Shown here piece by piece: positions 1 to 8,813 of a stretch of 64,000 nucleotides of DNA (its first letter is position 1; each line of letters opens with the position of its first letter). The position numbers were made by a program, and so were the translations under genes. Below the pieces are notes generated by a model. The model saw nothing but the letters and a program-made list of their open reading frames with translations, was not told the origin of the DNA and ran no database searches. Location: positions 1 through 64,000 of the forward strand of contig JANQPP010000047.1 of NCBI GenBank assembly GCA_028289405.1. The letters run 5' to 3'. The stretch comes from Pirellulales bacterium. GTDB taxonomy: Bacteria > Planctomycetota > Planctomycetia > Pirellulales > JANQPP01.

Positions 1-876
1 GTGCTGCATCGCCGAATCTCGTGGATTCGCCTGCTTCGCACGCCTCGCGACGAGACGATTCGCGCGCCCTTTGGGCTGAAAGCGAATTTCAAAACACGCC
101 CAAGGAGGGGTTGATAAGCGAGTCGAGAAGTTCGTCGCGGTTGTTGGAAGAGTTGGTGCGGGAGCGGACCGCGGAGGATGAGAGCGCCCTCGACTGGATG
201 CGTTTTTCCGAGATGGAATGGATCGGGCATGGGTTGGGCAGGGAATTGGCCGGCCGAGTTCAGCAAGCGTTGGTCGCGTCTCAGGGGAGCGGCTGCCGCA
301 GGCGTTTCGCTGTCCCGGTTGCGACCGTGAATGTCGGTCGGAGAGAAAACCCAAGGCGGTTCACTCGCTCGACGGAGAGGTCGAGCTGAGCGAGGTTCGC
401 TGCTATTGCCGAAAATGTCGGCGGTCTTTTTTTCCCTCAACGTGAACGGCTGGGTCTGAGCCGGGACGCGCTCAGCCCGAGCGTGCGCGCGAAGGTGGCG
501 ATCGTGGTGGCGGAAACGCGATCGTTCGAACGGGCCGCGGCGGTGCTGGAAAAAGTCGGCGAGGTTCCGATCAGCGGTCGGCATGTGGGCCGTGTCGCCC
601 AGCAATGCGGCAGGGATCTTGCCGAGGCGCAGCAGGCGCGTGCGGAGGCACATCGGCAGGGCAAGTTACCGGTGGAAGTCGCCAACCCGCCTCAGTTGGC
701 CGTGGTCGAGTTCGACGGTGGCCGGATTCGCACGCGACTATCTCTATCACGCCAGCGTCGCGATGGGTGAAAGCGAAGACTTCGGCTGGGGGCTTTGCCT
801 CGACTGGGCGACCGCCTGCTGGCAAGGCCGCGTGTGGGAAGTACTGCACGACTTAGGCGAATGGCGTTTCCGCGAT
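1..876 (+). pseudogene. Degenerate ISKra4-type transposase remnant
   Basis: Three successive reading frames together read as one transposase: frame of position 21 up to about 284, frame of 218 up to the T-run near 427-433, then frame of 483 to about 735, and a last piece in the frame of 583. The joined text has a CPGCDREC zinc-ribbon half, then CRKC-RRSFFP, then QRERLGL, a VVEFDGGRIRTR segment and a later WATACWQGRVWEVL segment. From memory these are hallmarks of ISKra4-family transposases. An extra T in the homopolymer breaks the frame near 430. Much of the catalytic middle between GGRIRTR and DYLYHASVAMGE is absent, so it cannot be active. The 5' end may lie outside the window. No terminal inverted repeats were found. 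The remnant stops against the end of the convergent lipoprotein gene. Confidence 0.7.
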
Positions 877-1326
877 TTACTCGTCGTCGAGTTCGAAGAT
901 GAACGGCTCGTTCCCTTCGGGCAAAACTTCAACCTCGAGGCCGCTGCTGCCGAAGCTGCTGTATTTGCGGGGAATGAACGATTTTCCCAAAGCCAGTTCT
1001 CCCCCGGAAGGAGGCGGGGCTCCTGGGCGTTGCGCCTCGAAGGAAGTGATCCGCACTTGATTCTTGCCGATCATCGCGCCGTCCCCTTCGTCGAACGTGG
1101 AGAGGACAAACGTACCATCCGGCTGGATTTTGCCCCGGGCGGGCTGGCCCGAGGCAGGCTGGAAAAGCACGCTGCCGAATTCGAGCGGCTTTCCGCGATA
1201 CAGAACCTTCCCTTCCACGGGCACCAAGCGCAGGTCCTGGCCGCAGGATAAGATACCCGTCATCAGTCCCAACACGGCGAGTCGTCGGATCGTACGATTC
1301 AAAGAATTCGACAGGCGTCCGTCCAT
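877..1326 (-). CDS. Planctomycete small lipoprotein, carboxypeptidase-regulatory-like
   Basis: This 149-residue protein begins with a hydrophobic stretch ending in GILSC, a plausible though imperfect lipobox, so it is probably an envelope lipoprotein. The remainder (VPVEGKVLYRGKPLEFGSV and PDGTFVLST) matches the short transthyretin/carboxypeptidase-regulatory-like beta fold common in planctomycetes. In those genomes such proteins often sit beside DUF1559 genes, as here. The start is supported by GGGAAG about 6 bases upstream of the ATG. Its function is unknown; a structural or binding role on the cell surface is inferred. Its stop lies at the very edge of the transposase remnant, so the 3' end may have been set or trimmed by that insertion. 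Confidence 0.8.
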   Translation of the reverse strand: MDGRLSNSLNRTIRRLAVLGLMTGILSCGQDLRLVPVEGKVLYRGKPLEFGSVLFQPASGQPARGKIQPDGTFVLSTFDEGDGAMIGKNQVRITSFEAQRPGAPPPSGGELALGKSFIPRKYSSFGSSGLEVEVLPEGNEPFIFELDDE

Positions 1327-1417
1327 GACGGCTTCCCTAAACTTGGGGTAAGTCGCGCCGCGACCAAATGCGATACGTTTCCGAAATCATGAAAAATGTC
1401 CGGGGTTGAATTCGCCA

Positions 1418-2344
1418 TCAAGATTCGCTACCGAGGGCTTCGCCGCCGTCGGTGGTGGCGAGTGCCTGGTAGACCTCGAAATTGATCGAGTTGTTGACGA
1501 ATTGGACGCTGCCGTCCCCCCGCACGAAATGCAGACCGCCTGGATGGAAACTGCCCATTGGCAGATGATTGAAGGGGATGCCGTCCCCTCCTCGGTCGAC
1601 CTCGATGTTGGGAGGCATCTCCAAAACTTTGAAAGAGTAGCTGGCCAAACCGTCGTTTCCGGCGAAAATCCACGGACGCACATTCCCTGGAGGTTCTTCG
1701 TAGACGCCGCCCACGCGGTCAATCTGCACGAATTCCCCGATGGCGAAGGTATTGCTCAGGCCATCCTCCACATCCGCCATCTGCCTCGCGACGTCCCAGC
1801 CAAACATGCCGTTATGCGGCATCGGGCCGAATGTGCGGTCCGTAAACTGCACGCCCCGTTTCATGGCACCGCCCACACCTTGGTAGGTGGTGATGGCCCC
1901 TTCTTGATATGAAAACTGGGCGGGGATCCCCGGCCCGCCGTAGACCACTGGATGCGGCCAATCCGGGCAGATGTACGCGGAGATGACCGTCCAACGCGGT
2001 GTGTTTTGAATGTCCCGTCCACTGATCGGAAGCTGGTCATGAATGTTGCCCTGCTCCAAGAACGGCAGCATATGGGCAAATAGCCCCACTTCCGTGCGTC
2101 CGGAGACTTCCGAGGAAGCCCCCGGGGACGCCATGGGAAAGAACCCGCGATGCTGGGAGCTGTAATTTTGCAGGGCCAGCCCCATCTGACGCAATTGATT
2201 GGCACATTGCACGCGGCGCGCCGTGCCTCGCGCGGATTGGACCGCCGGCAGCAAGAGGGCCACCAATACACCAATAATGGCGATTACGACCAGCAGTTCG
2301 ACGAGCGTGAATCCACGTCGCCAGACTTGAAGCGTTCTTCTCAT
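1418..2344 (-). CDS. DUF1559 domain protein with prepilin-type N-terminus
   Basis: The 308-residue product opens with a type IV prepilin-like methylation segment, RGFTLVELLVVIAIIGVL, followed by a single hydrophobic helix and the DUF1559 domain (CANQLRQMGLALQNYSSQHRGFFP; later FHPGGLHFVRGDGSVQFV). This family is greatly expanded in planctomycetes and is thought to form pseudopilin-like or cell-surface structures; no enzymatic role is known. AAGGAG six bases before the ATG supports the start. The lipoprotein gene follows 91 bases downstream on the same strand, the usual pairing of DUF1559 with a small regulatory-like lipoprotein, so the two may be cotranscribed. Confidence 0.92.
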   Translation of the reverse strand: MRRTLQVWRRGFTLVELLVVIAIIGVLVALLLPAVQSARGTARRVQCANQLRQMGLALQNYSSQHRGFFPMASPGASSEVSGRTEVGLFAHMLPFLEQGNIHDQLPISGRDIQNTPRWTVISAYICPDWPHPVVYGGPGIPAQFSYQEGAITTYQGVGGAMKRGVQFTDRTFGPMPHNGMFGWDVARQMADVEDGLSNTFAIGEFVQIDRVGGVYEEPPGNVRPWIFAGNDGLASYSFKVLEMPPNIEVDRGGDGIPFNHLPMGSFHPGGLHFVRGDGSVQFVNNSINFEVYQALATTDGGEALGSES

Positions 2345-2498
2345 CCTGCACTCCTTCGGCGGAAAGTCGCATGCGAGCGAATGGGTTGGGATGTGACACC
2401 AACAGCGCGGCCGATGGCGGGCTGTTCGGGTCAGTTGTCGCGGACGACGAAGCGCTCGGGATGCAATTCTTGAAGGATGTTCGTCAGCCTACGTCCAT

Positions 2499-2665
2499 CA
2501 GTCCGTTGAAAAACGCCTTCGTGGCGTTTTTCAACCCTCGCCGCCGGGTTAGCCAAGACTGGCGCAGCCAAGCTGCTCCCGGCTCGCAAAATAGCGACTT
2601 ACGTCGCCATTTTGAGTATCACTTCCTGTGATGCGGCAGGCTGGTGAGTAAATCAACAGCCTGCT
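2499..2665. repeat. Dispersed intergenic repeat R1, copy 1
   Basis: This 167-bp block is matched in the same orientation at 34888-35053 with about 20 differences by eye. It starts with CAGTCCGTTGAAAAACGCC, whose arm at 2505-2517 pairs perfectly over 13 bp with 2523-2535 around a TTCGT loop. It ends with AACAGCCTGCT. No ORF is conserved between the copies, so it looks like a non-coding mobile repeat (MITE or REP-like). It occupies the gap between the DUF1559 gene and the end of the dockerin/PEP-CTERM gene. The rest of the gap (2345-2498 and 2666-2726) shows nothing I recognise. Confidence 0.85.
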
Positions 2666-2726
2666 ATACGGCAATGATTCCTGGTTTTGGAAAACCTCTG
2701 TCTCAATCAGTTTTTCTACTAATCCA

Positions 2727-4415
2727 TCAATGTCGGCGGCTGACCGCTAGGAGAAAACCGCCCATCGCGGCGAACAGCAACCAGCAAGCTGGCTCCGGGA
2801 CGGCGACGCTTCCAAAGTTATCTTTCAAAATTTGGAAATCGGCCAGATCCACGTCGCCATCGCTGTCAAAATCCCCCTCGGCTAGCATGGTGCCGGTGCC
2901 GAAGTTGTCCTTGAGCGCCGTGAAGTCTGCTAGGTCCACTCTGCCGTCTCCGTTAGCGTCTCCCAATAGTCCAGGAGATACAATATCAAAAGCGGCATAT
3001 TCCACTGTGCCCAAGAATACTTCGCCGGCAGCGGTCAAATATTCGAATTCCAAGTCTTGTTCGCCTTGTGGGTCGAATACGCTTCCCAAGGAGAGCACCG
3101 TGTTTCGCGGAAAGGCCGTCGAATCGGTGAGGTTCAGTTCGCTCAGATGCTCCGCCGTGGGATTGGCTTCGCTCCATGCCTCCCCCGCCACGCCCGAGCT
3201 TTGATAACTCTCCCAATCTCCAGGCGTCAGAGACCCGGAATCCGAGAGAATGCTGTAGCCCGTGATTTCGGGCGCGCCGATGAAACGCGATAGATTGCGA
3301 ATCGCGGCGTCTCCCGTTTCTGGATCCACGACGAGCACCAAATCGTTGATCGCGCCCACGAATTCCACGGCACCTTTCACGACGCTGCCGTCCGCCGTGA
3401 CGTACTCGAAATCGACCCTCTCGTCCTGGGTTTTGGTGGCCCCACCGTTGTAGGGGCTGCCCAGATTCATGGTATCGCCCACGGCCAAAGTGCGGCTACC
3501 GGTCAAGTTGAGTTCGGCCAGGTGCGCCGGCGTGGGGTTCGCCTCACTCCAGCCTTCGGCCTGCCCATTGGAGGCCACGCTCGACCACCCGCTAGGAGAC
3601 AGCAATGCCTGTGGGGATTCCAAGGTATACCCCGTGAGCTCGATGGGATCTCCCAGCACATTTGCGATGGTGGTGTCACCGCTTTGCCGATCCACCGTCA
3701 ACGTCAACACGTTATCCACGGCCAAGGAAGCCGTGCCGGCGGACTGGTCATAAACCACACCGAACCGCATTCCGCGAGGCAACTCCGCCCCTGGCGCGGA
3801 CTCCACGCTTTCAAAGACTCCTTCAAGAGTGCCCGCTTCCAACAGAGTCCATTGTTGCCCCAATTCAGGAGTCACGCCCACCGTTTCCACGCGAAGTGTC
3901 CCCGACAACCGGGCCGTTTGGCCCACATTCAGTGGAGCATGGCTATTCCCCGTCAAGGCGGCGACCAGCGTACCACTTTGGTCGTAGTCATCCTGGATCT
4001 GGGCTTGCGCTTGACCGCCTTCGACGCGGAGCGTGCCGGCGTTGTTCAAATTGAAGTCGACAGAAAAGGCTGCGTCTCCGCTTAAATTCAGCGAGCCGCC
4101 CGGTCCGATGGAAGCATCACCCAAGACGCCTAGGGAACCTCCTCCGCCGATTTCCAGCCGGCCGTTGTTGACGTTCAACCCGGACACATTGGGGACTTGG
4201 GACTGAACCGCAGCGGTCCCGCCGTTATTGATCCGGGCGCTATCGCCGAAGTCCGCCGTGGGTACGAAAGCGCCGAAAGAACTGGTCCAATGATCGTCGA
4301 CGTTCCAGTCCGCCGGACCGGGGACATCCCAATCGGAGACGCCTTGCGCGAAGCCCCACGAGCAGCAGGACCAGGCCAGAATTAACATGCTGGCGAAACG
4401 GGTTAGGGCGTTCAC
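2727..4415 (-). CDS. PEP-CTERM protein with dockerin-like repeats and internal duplication
   Basis: This 562-residue secreted protein starts at a GTG with GGGAG 8 bases upstream and has a signal peptide ending near GFAQ. Residues roughly 30-220 are Gly/Asn-rich beta repeats of the autotransporter-barrel-adjacent type (NNGGTAAVQSQVPNVSGLNV). Two tandem units of about 115 residues follow, each carrying the markers TGYxxxS, WSEANPT and HLxELNLT. Near the C-terminus are two Ca-binding dockerin-like loops, GDANGDGRVDLADF and GDFDSDGDVDLADF. The tail is VPEP, a hydrophobic helix and SRRH, a PEP-CTERM sorting signal that would be processed by an exosortase. It is probably exported to the surface or extracellular matrix; no catalytic domain is visible. 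The gene downstream of the neighbouring PEP-CTERM gene shares its architecture, so they may be coexpressed. Confidence 0.88.
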   Translation of the reverse strand: MNALTRFASMLILAWSCCSWGFAQGVSDWDVPGPADWNVDDHWTSSFGAFVPTADFGDSARINNGGTAAVQSQVPNVSGLNVNNGRLEIGGGGSLGVLGDASIGPGGSLNLSGDAAFSVDFNLNNAGTLRVEGGQAQAQIQDDYDQSGTLVAALTGNSHAPLNVGQTARLSGTLRVETVGVTPELGQQWTLLEAGTLEGVFESVESAPGAELPRGMRFGVVYDQSAGTASLAVDNVLTLTVDRQSGDTTIANVLGDPIELTGYTLESPQALLSPSGWSSVASNGQAEGWSEANPTPAHLAELNLTGSRTLAVGDTMNLGSPYNGGATKTQDERVDFEYVTADGSVVKGAVEFVGAINDLVLVVDPETGDAAIRNLSRFIGAPEITGYSILSDSGSLTPGDWESYQSSGVAGEAWSEANPTAEHLSELNLTDSTAFPRNTVLSLGSVFDPQGEQDLEFEYLTAAGEVFLGTVEYAAFDIVSPGLLGDANGDGRVDLADFTALKDNFGTGTMLAEGDFDSDGDVDLADFQILKDNFGSVAVPEPACWLLFAAMGGFLLAVSRRH

Positions 4416-4462
4416 GGTGTTTTCTCCCTGAGGTAAAGATTGGCGAAGAGGCAGAGAGAATA

Positions 4463-5545
4463 TCAGGCACGGTGTGACCGGCGGCGGAGGCCGTGCAACA
4501 CCGCGAGAAAGCCCAAGGCCAGAAGAATCCAGGCCGAGGGTTCCGGCACGGCTGCCGCTCCGTTGGCCGCTTGAAACGCGTCGCGGAAGGCGGAGAAATC
4601 ACGCAGGTCGACCCGCCCGTCAAAATTCATGTCTCCCTCGGCAAAGGTCGTCCCGTCCAGGAAGTTGTTCCGCATGACATCGAAGTCGGCCAGATCAATT
4701 GCCCCGTCTTGATTGAAATCACCCGGTGTCGGAGGGGGGGCGTCGGACATCACGTCGGCGAACGACTCTCCTACCCGAATGCGGTCGAAGTTGTAGTTAT
4801 CTCCGTCCTCCAAAAATGCCACGCGAACGAGGAATTCCTGCAAGTTATCGATACCCGTATCCGCGGTGGACACGATGGCATCCGCATCGGATGGATTCAG
4901 AGTGGTCGGATTCACCCACAATTCGACCGTGTCATAATTATCTCCCGCCGAGCCATTTTTACTGGCCCGCGCGACCATGAAATTGGTCACGTCATTCTCC
5001 GCGCCAATCTCTGCCCAAGCCGTCGGCGGAACGGAAGAAGCCGTACTGGCACGGGAGAAGAAGTCGGGAGCGCCGAGGGGACCACCCGGGCGTTCGCCCA
5101 CACTGATGACCGGGTTCGCGTTTTCCGAGTTGAACCCCCATTGAATGAAGTCGTCATCCCCTTGCACCATGGAGGACGACTCGAACAAGAAACTGTAGTA
5201 GATCGTGCCCTGCGGATTGGCTTGTAGCGGACGGTTGCCCAGCACTGGAGCGCCGGAAATCCCGGCCGTTGCCAGTGAGGCGGCCCGTGCTCCTCCATCA
5301 ATGAAGACCTCGCCCGCGTTATAGACGAGGCCGGCATCAAGGATCGTGACCTCCGCCTGGCTTTCTTCCAAGATATTCCAGCCTCCGGACCACCCAGTTC
5401 CGCCGTTGGCTTCGTGTAGAAGCGCGCCTGGATCGTAATCCTCGAAATCTTCAAAGGCCAATAGAGCTGCCCGTGATTGGGATGATGGAACGCAAACCAA
5501 ACCACATACGGTGACGGCCAAAGCGACGAGGTGATTCATGCGCAT
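4463..5545 (-). CDS. PEP-CTERM/dockerin-type exported protein
   Basis: The 360-residue protein starts at the ATG at 5545, because GGAG lies 9 bases upstream and a normal signal peptide (LVALAVTVCGLVCVPSSQSRA) follows; the open frame upstream of it has no such features. After the signal, FEDFEDYDPGALLHEANGGTGWSG and the following beta-rich region resemble planctomycete concanavalin-like or LamG-like surface domains. Two Ca-binding loops (GDFNQDGAIDLADF and GDMNFDGRVDLRDF) precede a VPEPSAW, hydrophobic helix, RRRSHRA PEP-CTERM tail. It is therefore predicted to be exported and sorted by an exosortase. Its ligand is unknown. It ends 47 bases before the second PEP-CTERM gene on the same strand. 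Confidence 0.87.
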   Translation of the reverse strand: MRMNHLVALAVTVCGLVCVPSSQSRAALLAFEDFEDYDPGALLHEANGGTGWSGGWNILEESQAEVTILDAGLVYNAGEVFIDGGARAASLATAGISGAPVLGNRPLQANPQGTIYYSFLFESSSMVQGDDDFIQWGFNSENANPVISVGERPGGPLGAPDFFSRASTASSVPPTAWAEIGAENDVTNFMVARASKNGSAGDNYDTVELWVNPTTLNPSDADAIVSTADTGIDNLQEFLVRVAFLEDGDNYNFDRIRVGESFADVMSDAPPPTPGDFNQDGAIDLADFDVMRNNFLDGTTFAEGDMNFDGRVDLRDFSAFRDAFQAANGAAAVPEPSAWILLALGFLAVLHGLRRRSHRA

Positions 5546-6486
5546 CTTACGTTTCTCCAAGGTTGACGGTCCCACGGGGCATGTATGCGTAGCCGTTACT
5601 GGTCCACACCATTTCTTTACGGGTTGCGAACGAAAACCGCATATCAGCGGGCTGAGTATAACGCTCTGTCGTAGGATTCGCAAAAAATTCCCCAGCAAAA
5701 TCAGGGACGGTAGACCGTGTCGCTACTAGGGAGTCGAACCAGCCGAAATCGCAGCCGTTCGATCTCGCAAACCACATGGCAAGCGACGCGCGCCGCCATA
5801 CCAAAGTTGAACAGCCAGCATGGTTGGTCGGAAGCAGCGTCTTCCCGCCCAAAATCGGCGCGGGAGCGAGAAGAAGTCGGTCGCCATCAAGGGCGATCCT
5901 CAGCCAAGGCGCTATCAACGCGAGACTGGTAAAGGAGGGACGGCAACGAGAGGGGGAGGAAATCGGGGCTCATCAGTAGGAGCCCGCCGTCATGCCGCAG
6001 ACGGCGGGCTTCCCACCGAATGGCGTGGAATAGCGATCCACGCCACTTCCCTCACAAGTAAAGACGTATGAAATAGGGAATTGTTCCCACAAAATCTGAT
6101 TTACTGCCGAAATCTTCACGAATTTTCATGTCTTTTTGCATGAACCGCCAACCGGAGCACGAACTTGTCAAGCTATGATCGCATGAGCGAAGGCGAACCA
6201 AAAAATAACAGTTGGTCGGCGAGCAGCGATGTATCCGACACGGATCGCAACAAGTTTGGATAAGCGTTTGGCTTCGTCAGAAGAAGTCATGGCAGCGTAT
6301 CTCAGCGGGTTTCCGGGACTTTTTCTTCCCAATGCCCCGATTCTGAAGCAAATGTTGAGAGAGCAGCGACTAGGCAAAATAGCATGAGAATGCCGCTTCC
6401 AACGGTTTTTTTCGTTGGACATGAAAGTGCCGCCGATAACACTTGCAACGCATATGCCTGCGGTAATGTTTATGGGGGGTTATTTC
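5546..6486. other. Long intergenic region between divergent surface-protein genes
   Basis: About 940 bases separate the PEP-CTERM gene and the porin-like gene. I find no convincing gene: the open frames here have no ribosome-binding sites and no family resemblance. The left half is GC-rich and unexplained; 6050-6400 is AT-richer and probably carries the promoter of the porin-like gene. Two perfect stem-loops near 6000 are listed separately. Confidence 0.6.
5981..6045. other. Two adjacent perfect stem-loops
   Basis: Hairpin one pairs AGCCCGCCGTC (5981-5991) with 6000-6010 around an 8-base loop. Hairpin two pairs TGGCGTGGA (6021-6029) with 6037-6045 around a 7-base loop. Neither is followed by a T-run, so they are not typical intrinsic terminators. 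They could be a REP-like repeat or an RNA structure. Confidence 0.6.
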
Positions 6487-8256
6487 ATGAAGCCGAAGAT
6501 CACGATTATCACCGTTGTGTCGGTTGTCCTGGCATCACTGCAGGCACTCCAGGCGCAATCACAAAATGGGATGGGCTCTTGGCGGAACCATCCTGTTTCC
6601 GGAAGCGAGAGCAAATCCGTTTTTCCCATGGGAATTCAGGCCCGCCTGACGGGCATGACGCCCCCCGCTAAGTTGGCGGAAGCGGGAGGAAAACCTGGGC
6701 AGCACCAGCCCTTGAATCCCGGAACGCCGCATGTGACACCCGCCGGCTCTTTGCCCGCCGCGGCGCGGCCCGAAAACTGGCCCGGCGCGGTGGCGCCTGC
6801 CGTGTACGAAACGTCTTCACCGGACGATCCAGGGAACGTCATCCCGGTCGCCTATGAGACGGACGCATCCGCTCCTTCCGGAGTGCGAAGAATCCGCTCC
6901 GCTATTGGCACGGCGAAAAAAACCGTAAAGCAAGCCGCCGCCGGACAGCTTTCCTACCGGTTCTCGGAGAATCCGGCTGCCGCGGCTCGACCGGGTACCA
7001 CGGACATGGCCGGCTTTTGGGACCACACGGTCGAATCGGGTTCAAACGCACCGGCGCCGCCGGCTCCGGGAAGCACGGTATCCGCTTCGCTGAAACAGCC
7101 CGCCAGTTTGGCAGCGGACCTCCCCGTGGATTCGCAAGTGCAGCCGGTAAGTCATCAACAACAGCAACCATCCTATCGCTGGTCGCTGCCTGAATTTCAA
7201 GCTCCTTCGACATCGCCGGCGATCCCGAGCCACGGCGAGGCGGTTCAGACCACGTATGCCCCGTCAACCACCGTGAAGTCGTCGGTGCGCGTGAAGAGCG
7301 GCGGTTGCGGCTGTGGATCTTGCGGCACCAAATCAAGCGGTTGTGAGTGCAAGGAGAGTTGCCCAAAAGACTGGCGACATAGCACGGGCTTCTTTTTTGA
7401 AGGGCTCTTCTTGCGGCCACGTGACGTGGAAGTTGCCTTCGCGGTTCCCGCGGACGCCGCCGGTACGATTCCCGCCGTGCAAATCGGCCCCACGGCAGTC
7501 GTGGATCCGGACGGCGAGTTGGCCTTCCGTGCCGGTTTCACGCTCGCGGGGGATGAGTCCAGCAGCTTGGTGGTCGCCTACACGAAATTCGAAAGCAGCA
7601 CGTTCAACAGCGTCAGTACCACGACGGACACGATTCGCTCCCTGGTGGCGCATCCCAGCAGCACCAGCGCGGGAACCGTTTTCCTAAGAGGCGAAGCCGC
7701 GTACAGCGTCGATTTCGAAACGATCGACTTGGACTATCGCGGTATTCTGCTCTCTGGTCCGCAGTTCGCCTTAAACTACTCCATCGGTGCCCGCTACGGG
7801 CGCTTGGAGGAAGAATTTCGCTCCACGCTCTCGAACCTGATTACTGAAACAGTGAATACCGATGTCAGCTTCGAAGGGTTCGGCCCCCGGTTGGGCCTCG
7901 ACTTCGAGAAACATTCCCGCAACAGCGGTCTGATGATGTACGGGCGTGCTGGGGCCAGTTTCCTCGGTGGCGACATGGGCGCTACATACTTCCAGGGCCA
8001 GAGCGTCGATCCGGTGATCGTCGATACCGGTTGGGAAGGCGAACGCATTGTCACCAATCTGGAATTGGAACTCGGCGGCGGCTGGGTGATGAAGGGTGGA
8101 CATGCCCGTATCACCCTGGGATACGTCGTCAGCGGCTGGTTCAACATGGTTCGGCCCGATGAGTTCATCGAAGCGGTCCAAGACAACAGCTTCGAGGATC
8201 TGGGCGAAACCATCACTTTCGACGGAGTGGTTGCCCGGGCTGAATGGAAATTCTAG
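6487..8256 (+). CDS. Lpg1974/BBP7-type outer-membrane porin-like protein with Cys cluster
   Basis: The 589-residue protein starts at the ATG at 6487, supported by a GGGGGG tract 7 bases upstream and a signal peptide ending ALQAQ. Residues to about 260 are low-complexity and Pro/Ala/Ser-rich. A compact cysteine cluster (GGCGCGSCGTK then CECKESC) sits just before the predicted beta-barrel. The C-terminal half has alternating aromatic/hydrophobic strands (FFFEGLFLRPRDVEVAF, LALNYSIGARYG, LGYVVSGWFNMVRPDEF) and ends RAEWKF with a terminal Phe, as in outer-membrane barrels. The family assignment rests on general resemblance to planctomycete BBP7/Lpg1974 proteins. The Cys cluster could be a disulfide or metal-binding plug. 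An intrinsic terminator follows. Confidence 0.8.
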   Translation: MKPKITIITVVSVVLASLQALQAQSQNGMGSWRNHPVSGSESKSVFPMGIQARLTGMTPPAKLAEAGGKPGQHQPLNPGTPHVTPAGSLPAAARPENWPGAVAPAVYETSSPDDPGNVIPVAYETDASAPSGVRRIRSAIGTAKKTVKQAAAGQLSYRFSENPAAAARPGTTDMAGFWDHTVESGSNAPAPPAPGSTVSASLKQPASLAADLPVDSQVQPVSHQQQQPSYRWSLPEFQAPSTSPAIPSHGEAVQTTYAPSTTVKSSVRVKSGGCGCGSCGTKSSGCECKESCPKDWRHSTGFFFEGLFLRPRDVEVAFAVPADAAGTIPAVQIGPTAVVDPDGELAFRAGFTLAGDESSSLVVAYTKFESSTFNSVSTTTDTIRSLVAHPSSTSAGTVFLRGEAAYSVDFETIDLDYRGILLSGPQFALNYSIGARYGRLEEEFRSTLSNLITETVNTDVSFEGFGPRLGLDFEKHSRNSGLMMYGRAGASFLGGDMGATYFQGQSVDPVIVDTGWEGERIVTNLELELGGGWVMKGGHARITLGYVVSGWFNMVRPDEFIEAVQDNSFEDLGETITFDGVVARAEWKF

Positions 8257-8385
8257 AGGGTGTCACCAGCGGCGATTATGCCCACAGTGCCATCCACCGC
8301 GAGTTTCATCAGCCAGGATTCCACAGCATGAAAACAGGACTCGCCTAGAATTCGACCCACTTTCAGCCCTGCTCCACACGATATG

Positions 8386-8424
8386 CGCTGGCGTCTCCCC
8401 AAGCGAGAGGCGTCAGCGTTTTTT
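8386..8424 (+). terminator. Intrinsic terminator after the porin-like gene
   Basis: CGCTGGCGTCTC (8386-8397) pairs over 12 bp, including two G-U pairs, with 8407-8418. The stem is followed directly by six T residues. It lies 130 bases after the porin-like stop and points on the plus strand. Confidence 0.8.
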
Positions 8425-8507
8425 CGTTGGTAAACATCTCAAAACACGGACATCGTCTCGCGTGGAATTGCAATTGGAGATGTCCCGCATAAACCGAACG
8501 TGAGCTT

Positions 8508-8813
8508 CTACTCGGATGAGCGACGTTCTAAAATCGTGGCGATTCGCTGCCGCGACTCTGGGGACAAACCCGGGGAGACTTTGAGTTCAGATTCCAAGTT
8601 TTCCGCTCGAAGCTGGGCCGCGTCACGCAGGATCGAAAGGTGGCGCTTAAACCGCCGGCATACGTAGCAAGTGACAAAATGCATCCGCAAGGCCCAACGC
8701 TGGGCAAAAGCGAGCTGTCCATCCATGGATTTCGAAATCAGACGCTCCGACTCGTCACAGCGCAACGTCAGGATCAGCTTTAGGCCGGAAAAAAAGCGGA
8801 TAACGTGTTTCAT
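8508..8813 (-). CDS. Putative zinc-finger anti-sigma factor
   Basis: The 101-residue protein starts at the ATG at 8813, which overlaps the TGA of the sigma-factor gene (ATGA), so the two are translationally coupled. It contains a compact zf-HC2-like signature, MHFVTCYVCRRF, with an upstream Cys (LRCDESERLISKSMDGQL), the usual C...HxxxCxxC ZAS zinc-binding layout of anti-sigma factors. No transmembrane segment is evident, so it is probably cytoplasmic, sequestering the ECF sigma factor and responding to an unknown signal. The assignment rests on the motif plus the gene pairing. Confidence 0.78.
   Translation of the reverse strand: MKHVIRFFSGLKLILTLRCDESERLISKSMDGQLAFAQRWALRMHFVTCYVCRRFKRHLSILRDAAQLRAENLESELKVSPGLSPESRQRIATILERRSSE

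Noticed and set aside
5725..5745. GGTTCGACTCC-like word on the minus strand as a tRNA T-arm
   Set aside because: The flanking bases do not form a T-stem and no acceptor, D or anticodon arm was found.
5717..6071. Open frames on the plus strand in the intergenic region
   Set aside because: No ribosome-binding site, no family resemblance and biased low-complexity composition.
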